A DNA stretch of 64,000 nucleotides from Cladosporium sp. IMV 00045 (lineage: Eukaryota; Ascomycota; Dothideomycetes; Cladosporiales; Cladosporiaceae): positions 1 through 64,000 of the forward strand of contig MSJI02000647.1 of assembly GCA_001931905.2 (NCBI GenBank), written 5' to 3'. A program made the position numbers and the translations under genes. The notes under the pieces were generated by a model that searched no databases, was not told where the DNA came from, and worked only from the letters and a program-made list of their open reading frames with translations. Of this stretch, positions 56,043 to 64,000 are shown one piece after another; positions within the stretch are counted from its first letter, which is position 1; the number at the start of each line of letters is the position of its first letter.

Positions 56043-56840
56043 AATGAGCGTGGGGAAAATGAAACGAGTGTAAAGTGTTGATAACGTTAATGATGTTGCG
56101 GAAGTGAAGTCTCTGAAGATACGAAAGAGGGAAACGAGTTCGCTATTTGCATGCATGCATCCATCCCCTTGCATGCGAGGTAAGACCATCCCAAAGCCGA
56201 AATCCTGACGATCACGGTTTCTGCGCTTAGATTGGTCATTTCGCCGCGGACACTAAAGTCAGCCTTGAGCCTCGCGGCTATCCGTGCTATCCTTACCCGA
56301 AAGTCCTCACTGACCTCACTGCAGTTGTGCCTTTTCGTTTCGCGACATCCTTCACACCGACGAAGGAATCAATTGACTCGGTGCCCTTCGCTAGTGCAGA
56401 CGGTCTCAAATTGACCATGTTTCGTGCGAGTGTTGGCTCTTGGTCCGACGTCACAGGAGCAGAAGATCAATACAGCACACTATTGTTGCAGGGATTCGAT
56501 CTTTCTGCTCCTAAACTACTACTACATCAGGAACGGAGTGTCTTTACCGATGAAGCTCGACAGAGATCATGAATTTAGCCGTATCAACAACTGCCGGCAG
56601 CTCACCTTCGCGGAACCCTTGCTCAGTCGCGCATCAATAGATTGATGTCGTTCTTCTCCTCCATCTTTGTGCGGTGGGAGAACGTCCGAACAATTTAGAG
56701 GAAAGTGCAATCATGCGAGTATTGACGCTGCACAGGTTTGCTCTCGAAGCTCTCATGCATATAAAATCAAGCTGCTTCTCATGTGCCAAAGCAATCTTTA
56801 TCTCAAAATTGAGCTTTCATCCATAACTTACTCACCAGCC
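56043..56840. other. Divergent promoter region, WSC gene / GH12 gene
   Basis: About 800 bp shared upstream region. No supported gene inside. Holds the GH12 TATA box listed separately. Confidence 0.5.
56760..56766 (+). promoter_or_regulatory. TATA box of GH12 gene
   Basis: TATAAAA about 75 bp upstream of the GH12 start codon, within CATATAAAATC; well placed for a strongly regulated secreted-enzyme gene. Confidence 0.6.
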
Positions 56841-57622
56841 ATGACACGCTTGTTCGCTTTGCTGCTCTTCGCAGTCAGTACGATCGCCCAAGGCAACATG
56901 TGCGGAGAACAAGAAGGCTACTCTGCCGGAGGCTATCGAGTTCAAAACAACCTTTGGGGCAGAGCAAGCGCCACTTCCGGATCGCAATGCTCGGCCTTCA
57001 ACGGCGTCTCTGCCTCATCTGTCGCTTGGTCCACAACCTGGGAGTGGTATGGCAGCGAGAACAATGTGAAGAGCTATGCATACTCATCGCGCGACTTCAC
57101 AAAAAGGCTTGTCTCTCAGATCTCTTCCATTCCAACTTCAGCATCCTGGACCGTCAGCAACCAGAACACTCGCTCGAACGTGGCGTACGATCTCTTCACG
57201 GCGCGAGACATCAACCACCCGACGTCCGGCGGTGATTACGAGTTGATGATCTGGCTCGGTCGGTACGGCGGAGTTGGCCCGATCGGAAGCCTCAAGGCTA
57301 ATGTTAACGTCGGAGGCCGATCCTGGGCTCTCTACGTGGGCTACAATGGCAGCATGAAGGTCTTCAGCTTTGTCGCCGCGAGCCCTATACTGAACTTCCA
57401 GGGGAATGTCAAGGATTTCTTCAATCATCTCGTTTCCCAGGAGGGCTTCCCTGCTTCGTCGCAGAATCTCATTAGTGAGTCTTGTTCCCAAGAGGGGAGG
57501 AAGCTGTGCTTGGGTCCCATGATGAGCTGACATGTCTTCTAGCTGTCCAATTCGGTACTGAACCTTTCACCGGCTCGAAGACGACTTTTGACGTCTCTCG
57601 GTGGTCTGCGGAAGTATATTAA
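56841..57622 (+). CDS. GH12 endoglucanase / xyloglucanase, secreted
   Basis: Exons 56841..57474 and 57543..57622 (714 nt, 237 aa). The 68 bp intron starts GTGAGT and ends TCTAG. Signal peptide at 1-17 ('MTRLFALLLFAVSTIAQ'). GH12 hallmarks: 'YRVQNNLWG' near the N-terminus, 'WEWYGSENNVKSY', and the nucleophile Glu in 'DYELMIWLGRYGGVGPIG'. The acid/base Glu is in 'VQFGTEPFTG', which is completed only by splicing. Length is normal for the family (~225-245 aa); there is no carbohydrate-binding module. It hydrolyses beta-1,4-glucan or xyloglucan outside the cell, pointing to contact with plant material at least ancestrally. It is expressed divergently from the WSC gene. Confidence 0.93.
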
Positions 57623-60300
57623 GGAGCTGCGCCTAGGATCAGTGGAAGGGTGATAGCTCGTTGAACAATTATATTGTTTTAAGTTGCTTGAGCCATAATC
57701 TGCCGGTGCAGTGCTGTGACGGCGGAAGGTGGGTATAGGTTCTGGATCAGATGGCATGGGCGTGGAATGCAGCGTCACCAGTCTAGAATGACAATGAATG
57801 CAAAATCCCATCGCACGGTATGCACAAAAATTTCGGACGAAGTGCCAAATTCTGAACGTTGAGTGCATTCCACCCATTGAGCCTCTCCGCCTTCGCTGAT
57901 GGTAGATGAGAAGGGTGCCGTGGCTCCAATCTGTCAAGGCGTGCAGTCGACGTAATCGCCGGAAGTGCAGTGAGAACCGAAGTCCGTGGGGGGCCATCAG
58001 ATCTCGTCGGGTTCGGCTTTCGCGCGGGCTTTGAGATGTCCGGGTTTTGGTAGGCACTCTGTCGGATCATGCGAAGACCGAGATTGTTCGTGTATGGAGA
58101 GGCAAGGGTGTTGGTGGTGAGCCTCGGATCCCTCAGTGCTCTCCTGTGGGCGCTCTCCTCTGGGAATCCCATCTTGGGGAATCCATTTATCCTGGTGTGG
58201 GAGCAGCTTCTTCGGGTGTGTCTCATCGAGCTGTGGATTGTCACTTGTTCGGAGAACGAAGGTATGTCTAAACTCATGCCGTGCGTTATGCAGCCTTCAT
58301 GGACCATTCTCGCGGTTGAGGATGTGGCTTCTGTCCTGCAGGCAGCCATCGAGTCGATCATCAACCTGGTCGCCGAGCGGCATGTTCCATGCACTTGGGC
58401 CCTCTGGATCTCCCAAAAGACCCTCATCTCAATCATTCCCTGCAGCATCTTCAGATTCACAGCCATCTGCAGCCTGGTGACATTGTGCGAGTGATCACTG
58501 TTTCGGATCAAGGTGTCCAGTCAGGTCGACCAGGAGCCGAGCAGCGGAACTGATGGCCGGCAGGGTGGTTGGCGTCGGGATCTGTTTGGTGAAGGAGAGG
58601 AAGCTCGTTACCGCGGGAGGCCAATCACATCGCGATGTGGCTCTGTCCGACTTGGGCTTTCGGACTTCACGGTTGGACAAGCCGACAGGCCTATCGCGCC
58701 CAAATGTTTTGGACAAGTCAAGGTATATAAGAGAGACAGAAACACCCTTGGTGTAAGGTGGCTGAGATTCTTTTGTCTCCGGACTCTACCAATTCTCTCT
58801 CCGAGCTGCTGCGCGTGCTGCGACGGGCGGCGAAGCACGGCTCAGCCTCTTGTTGAAGTCAGGCTGTGAGGAACCACTGCCTCCACAGTCTTTGCGGTCG
58901 ACAGTGATGTGGGAAGAGACTGTGTTTGCCTTGCTGCGACCAGTACGTAACGACCACCCGCCAGCATAGTCCCCGGCGGAGGCCTCCCTTCGCTGACCGG
59001 TCCTCGATCAGGCTGGCCCCAACAAACAATACTACCATCGGGCTGCATGCACGCCTCCAACACTCTACCTCGCAAGGCTTTCGGATGAAAGAAACCAACA
59101 TGTTGCTGCCTGGGAACTATACCGGTCGTCAGCCCACAGCCTGAACTTGTTCACTGCGGAATTACCTACTATGGCTCTCGTATGATACGAATGCGCGCTT
59201 GCTGCTCTCGAGTAGGCCGATACCGTTGACTGGCTATAGCTTTGCAGTACACGGAGGTCTTATGACTCTCGAGGAATGACCCGCCTCGAATCTTCCATGT
59301 TGGTTTCGAGGGTCTTCGCCAATGGGATGTCATGGACATACGCCTCAAAAAGGCAACCTGCTTCTGCCGCTGACGAGAGTCGAAGCGAGATCTCTCAACC
59401 GGTTTCTCCCACTTGGAACTTGATCCTTTGCGGCGTGTTCGCCGAAGGAGACACAGGCATGTGATGTCTCGGTGCTAAGAATACTGTCGGCATCAAGGCG
59501 AACGCGTGTTCGTCGATCTTCGCTCATCCACGGGAAGGGTATAATCGGAGTTCGCATGTGCCAGCCTTGTCGCTTGCTGCGGTATCTTCACGAGCGCCTG
59601 GAGCCCCGCCGATCTACAGAGTCATCTTCGGTACCAGCGAGCGGCCACACGGCGGTGTGAGGAAGGCAACTTGAATGCAAACGACAACAATACCTCGGAA
59701 GACACCGCCGCGCTTCGATTGAGACGAGGGGCAACAATTGACTCGACAATGGCTGTACATGCCCTTCCCGCCTAGCGAGAACGAGAGAGGGAATGGCGAG
59801 TGTCAGTACAAGCGACGCTACATTGACCCGTCAAAGACACACGGAGGGCTTAGCTTGGTCACCAGAACCGCTTTCTCGCTGCCTGCGCCGTCTTTGTCAC
59901 TTCTTCAGCTGAGTACTGTTCGACGATGTTGCTCTCGCTTTCGCATTGGGGACTCAGTACAATTCTCCTCGGCTTCCCGGTCTTCGCGGAGCATCTTGTA
60001 CTGTCTTGTGTCAACTCTGCCACAGTCTTCCGCGGCTGTCTCCCTGGCATGTGCGATTGCTCATCTTTCTTGCGGTAATCTTCTGCCTGGGATGTTACTG
60101 CACAGCCGCGGTCACCTGTGATACTTCAGAGGGTGGTGGAGTAGATAAGAAGGCAAACTCGTCGGTCCCCGTTTTCACCAAAGGATGCCTCACGCAAGTA
60201 TCCCTCATCCTCGATTTTCTCTATCAGCGCCTTCTACTCTTCTGTTTGTTGATCGTGAAACTCGAGGCCACACCCTCATCTTCAGCGAAAAGCAACAGCT
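57623..60300. other. 2.7 kb without a confident gene
   Basis: Several frames of 110-240 codons overlap on both strands, the longest being 242 codons on the minus strand at 57,783-58,511. None shows a domain or a clean exon chain. A plus-strand stretch near 57,935-57,975 reads ACSRRNRRKCSEN, vaguely like half of a Zn2Cys6 finger, but the second cysteine of the first pair is missing. A real but unrecognised gene on the minus strand between 57.8 and 58.7 kb is possible. Confidence 0.35.
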
Positions 60301-61336
60301 ATGGGCAAGTCTACTGGCAGGAGAGCCTGGTTTCGTGACCGAGAAACTGGCGAACGCTGGGTGGGCGAAATAGGACAACATTTGCGTCCTCAACGTATGT
60401 CACAGTTTTTTCAGCTTTGGCCAAAGCAAGCACTAATTCACTGTAGCAACAACACCTCCGCCTCATCCTCCTCCACCACCTCAGCCTCCCACCGAACCCC
60501 TTGACAGAGGAGAAGATATTTCCACTAGGACACCTACAGCTCCAATTGTCTTGCCCGATAAAGACCGCACCCCATCTCCCTTCCACGAGCTGGCAGGGCA
60601 TGATGCTGTCCCCAAGCTCCCCCCGCCAGATCCTAACTCACGCATAACCGATCTCAATTGGAATGAGCTTTCCAGAAGTCAAAGCGACAAACATCCTGTT
60701 GGATCACAACACCATCTACCGCACAAGTCTCGACAAACGCCAAAGGTGCAACCACACTCAGACGTGCCCGCCGCTGATACGCACAACAACAGACCACGTG
60801 CTCAAGTCCACTGGCCTGACCAGGATGGGCTCATTCCGGCTGAACCGAATACCGGTGATGGAAATTCTCAGATCGGACACCGCCCGAATAGTCCGCCGGG
60901 CGGTCTAGGTCATCACAGAGGCCGACCGACACACGATTATCAGAAGGGTGATAACCATCGCAGCGTCCGAGCGACTTCCAATAGCCAGAGGGAGCCCCAC
61001 GGTGACAATCATGAGGGACGGCAGCCGGCCCAGCGCCATCATGATACACAGCAGACCAAGAGCCCTGAAGATTCTCGTGGTCGTGTGAATGGTCGAAGCG
61101 GAGGATCACGCACCAATGTTGACTCGCACGACGACCGTCCAGGAAGACGAGGGACTCGTGGACATGGCCATGGCCGCAATGAGCGAGGACATCCGCACCA
61201 TGACCGCCAGTCTTCTAGCAACATCCACGGTGTTGCTGCCGACCTACACAGTCAATCCAACAGACTGGCACCTAGGCCTTCTTCGAACTACAGGTCACCA
61301 TATGCGGAGTCCGTGACCGACTCATCATGCGATTAG
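60301..61336 (+). CDS. Hypothetical low-complexity His/Asp/Arg/Pro-rich protein
   Basis: Exons 60301..60394 and 60447..61336 (984 nt, 327 aa) joined by a 52 bp intron (GTATGT ... CTGTAG). The N-terminus 'RRAWFRDRETGERWVGEIGQ' is followed by a polyproline stretch (H-P-P-P-P-P-Q-P-P). A long hydrophilic region rich in His, Asp, Arg, Asn, Gln and Gly comes next, and looks fully disordered. No domain, signal peptide or membrane segment. An overlapping frame also has long open stretches with hydrophobic segments (for example 61,089-61,316), so the choice of frame rests on the absence of stops and the intron and is not secure. A further splice at ~61,350-61,414 (GTGAGT ... ACCAG) could extend another isoform. 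Confidence 0.38.
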
Positions 61337-62914
61337 TGCTGGAATCATGGAGGTGAGTTGTACCACGACCTGATGTCTAGGTCCAGTATCACCGAATACT
61401 AACAATGTACACCAGGAAGTGTTGGAAGACAAGCTCGTCTTCGGCAACAACCTTGTGCAAGGTGGAAGTCTCGCTGCATGTTCCTCCCGGGCTTCTCTCC
61501 GCGCTGCCCAAGGCAGATCACACGGGGCTACGCCCGGAGCTACTATCTAACGGTCGAACCCAGCATCAGCGACAAGGTTTGCGGGCGCTCTCGTATTGTA
61601 TTCCATGATCGACAAAGGCGGAGACGAGTGGTCTACTTTCAATCCCCAACGGCAGGACTAGTGGTGGCGATGCGCATTTTCGCGGGAGGCGTGGGTCTTT
61701 CGGTTTGGCTGTTCGATACCAGGGCGTGTATTACTTTCGTCTATAGAAATTGTGTTTTCGGGGATGATGGAGTTTGGCGGAAAGGTGGAGTTGTGCTGTC
61801 TAAATATCGATTTGTCAATTGCTGCTTCCTGCGTATCGGTCCGCTAGAATTTTGATGCGAAGGTGGTTCGGGAAATGGAACGAATGTTGACTATGAGCGG
61901 AACATGCAAGGACATATGGCTAATAGACCTTTTGTTGTGTTATATGACACGTGTGTGTATCACACCAGCATATTTGGGTTCAGTCTCTCAGTGTAAGCTT
62001 GCCGTTTTCTTGCTTAAGCAAGCTTGCCACAGACTTGGTGATAAAACTGCAGGAAGACAGTAGAACAGCATTTTTGGTGTTCTGGAATCTGGCGAGATAA
62101 TACTACAGCGATTGTGGAAGGCGATGATGAGTTAAGACATGCGCATTCGAACCTCATGGCTGGTAAATGGTGTGTCGACACAGTGCAATCAGTAGCTGTT
62201 GATCACACCCCTCGCTTAGAATCCCGTCAAATTGCTCAACTGGCTTTGTTTCGCTGCCAGCAAGCACAAATGATCCCATCCGTGCCTTTTAAACATCGGA
62301 GGATATAGATGGCCCTAATTCTGCTGAATGACTTCATTGAGTTCGTGAGATCATGCCGTTCATGTCGGGACCGTCAGTGAAATCCCATTGGGGTTGACAG
62401 GGTTAGGGTAAGTTCAGCAAGTCATCTGGTCAATGCCCACCGTCCACGGCGGATGAAGTTGGCGGTCATGGCTGAGAAGGTTTGAAGACCGTTGAAGGAC
62501 CACGACCGATCGATCCTCTATGGCGAAACTCAATGAGAGATAAGGCCTGATCCGTATTCCTACGTTCTTTGTAGCTTGATGATGAGGCCGCAGCAGTTTG
62601 ATGATCGAACATCTAGTGCAATTGATCTCGCCTATGTACAGTAAATCATCCAAATCATAACTCAAAAACTGTGCCAAACTCTCCCGGAAAGCTGCTTTTT
62701 CGCAGCCATGCACTCAAACAAAACAGGTCATGCAAGAAGTAAGAAAATGGTATCACGTATCCCCGAGCGAAAAAGCAAATAAAAAGAAAGCAACACAAAA
62801 AACGAAATCTATCCCCCGGAGAATGGCAAAAACGCCCGCCCTCTTTCCCAATGCTTTATGCCAATGCCCATGCAATGCTATCAATCCATGCAATGCTATC
62901 AATCCCAGAAAATG
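61337..62914. other. Intergenic, no confident gene
   Basis: About 1.6 kb. A 125-codon frame at 61,478-61,855 is Cys/Arg-rich without a domain. The final ~200 bp is A-rich on the plus strand, consistent with the amylase 3' UTR on the other strand. Confidence 0.4.
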
Positions 62915-64000
62915 CTAGATTAAAAGAAAGCAGAGAACCATGACGGAGAGCGCCATGGCGAGCGTGGAAGACATGTCGTTGCCCGCGGCGGCGGCTGACT
63001 CGTCGTCGTCGCTGCCGGACGAGTCCGAAGATCCGGTCTCTTCGGGCGTGAAGCCTGAGCCGCTGGTTTCGGTGGGCTCTGTGTCTTGCTCCACCGTGAA
63101 GGGACCCGGCAGAGGCGAGACCATGGCTGTGCTGTAAGTTCCAGCTTCGCCGGAGATGGTAGTTGGGTAGGCAGTGAATCTAGTCGTCTGCGGTGGCTGC
63201 GGCATGTCGTCTGGTGCTTGGTCGTCGTAGTCGCAGAGACCAGAGCCGTAGAGGAGGTTGGAGGGGTACAGGACCTTGGGCTCACCGGCTTCCATCGCGA
63301 GGGCAATGGCGCCGTCATCGTTGACGGTGTACTCTTCGCATGAAAGGACCTCGGTGATGGAGGTGTCGGGAGCGTAGCCGTGGTTGGACAGGTCGAGATC
63401 GTAGGACTCGCCGCCTTCACCGTCGTTGGTCAGCACGGTGATGACTTGAGTGCCGTTGATGCCTTTTCGCAGAGCGATGGCGCCGTCCTCGGTCCAGGAT
63501 GCGTAGTGCAAGGTTTGAGAGTAGTTGTACGAAGTCCGGATGACGTGGTGGCGGAACGTGTTGAGCTTTTGAATGTGAAGGTACAGCGGATGGGTGATGT
63601 CGTATCCCATCTCCCACACGGGAGAGCGGTTCATGTAGGGCTCAGTGCCGCCCGAGGCATGTTGCTCCTGTCCCTGGAAGATCACAGGAATTCCATCGGA
63701 CAGCATGGTCATTGTGATGACGTTTTTGGCGAGAGCCATGTCAGAGGTCTGGTTTGCGAACCGCGCCACATCGTGGTTCTAGAGAGGTTAGTGACTGGAG
63801 TTGAAGGGGAAATTCGGTGATCAACTTACCTCACTGAAGCTGCCCATGACGGTAGGATCGTCGCAGCCCGCCTGGGTGGCATTGAGCGCGCTAATAATGC
63901 CATCCATTGGGACGCCAGGAGCCGCAAAAGCGCGTTTCATCGCATAGTATGCGGCATAGTTGAAGATGCTGCCGATTTCCTTCTCCCACTTGCAAGCTCT
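62915..64000 (-). CDS. GPI-anchored GH13 alpha-amylase, C-terminal part (5' end beyond window)
   Basis: Exons complement(62915..63778, 63830..>64000). The 51 bp intron has donor GTAAGT and acceptor CTAG. 57 residues of the upstream exon and 287 of the last exon are present. The splice rebuilds 'SFSENHDVARFANQT', the conserved region IV (N-H-D) of the GH13 catalytic barrel; 'GIPVIFQGQEQHASGG' is the following strand and loop. Then come the C-terminal beta domain, a Thr/Ser/Pro/Glu-rich stalk ('EETGSSDSSGSDDDESAAAA') and a hydrophobic terminal segment ('STLAMALSVMVLCFLLI') with small residues before it, the layout of a GPI signal. Related Aspergillus enzymes (Agt/Amy type) act on alpha-glucan of the cell wall or on starch at the cell surface. 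Confidence 0.92.

Noticed and set aside
57930..57980. ACSRRNRRKCSEN resembling a Zn2Cys6 DNA-binding motif
   Set aside because: The C-x2-C pair is incomplete and the frame has no supporting coding sequence around it.
61478..61855. 125-codon Cys/Arg-rich frame
   Set aside because: No domain, no clear start context, and the composition is no better than in other chance frames nearby.
62398..62410. GGGTTAGGG-like bases
   Set aside because: A single unit only; no telomeric array.

Overview
The window is fungal nuclear DNA from a filamentous ascomycete (Pezizomycotina). The evidence is short 46-94 bp GT-AG (and two GC-AG) introns with CTNAC-type branch sites, a lone 5S rRNA gene lying between protein genes, and HET-domain and STAND/NLR genes. 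The housekeeping genes include an ERG27-type 3-keto-sterol reductase and a PABP with a Lys/Glu insertion in RRM4. A Dothideomycete, possibly a black yeast of the Capnodiales/Mycosphaerellales type, is my best guess, but the sequence alone does not settle it.

Layout. 1-2.8 kb: no supportable gene. 2.8-12.9 kb: conserved single-copy genes, namely a 2H phosphoesterase (-), an ACS-family MFS permease with four introns (-), a centrosomin-motif spindle-pole/MTOC protein (-) and ERG27 (+). 14.1-32.7 kb: a ~9 kb block present twice in direct orientation, separated by a run of 20 N. Each copy holds a Dsc2/UBAC2-like rhomboid pseudoprotease, a 1292-aa Pro/Ser-rich protein of unknown function, and an 88-aa Gly-rich protein. 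Copy A stops at the gap inside the upstream region of the poly(A)-binding protein gene; copy B runs on into the intact PAB1 gene (33.2-35.5 kb). This is what two diverged haplotypes laid end to end by an assembler would look like, although a true segmental duplication is not excluded. 36.5-36.9 kb: a ~336 bp MITE-like element with terminal inverted repeats. 36.9-50.6 kb: an accessory, allorecognition/immunity-like block with a HET-domain gene, a small DUF-type gene, a 5S rRNA gene, a patatin-NB-ARC STAND gene followed in the same frame by a second NB-ARC-TPR module, a 206-aa membrane-tailed protein and a DUF6594-type gene. Most genes in this block are interrupted by single in-frame stops or homopolymer frameshifts. 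51.3-54.5 kb: a degenerate C2H2 protein and a MYND/F-box-like protein. 55.2-64 kb: cell-surface and secreted functions (WSC-domain protein, GH12 glucanase, C-terminal part of a GPI-anchored GH13 alpha-amylase) and a low-complexity hypothetical protein.

The most interesting part is the 36.5-50.6 kb block. It contains a tandem two-NB-ARC patatin STAND locus, a HET gene with an internal N-terminal duplication, and at least four internal stop codons that are each one C-to-T or G-to-A transition away from a sense codon. The flanking conserved genes read cleanly. All exon boundaries were worked out by eye from splice signals and reading frame and have not been tested against transcripts.
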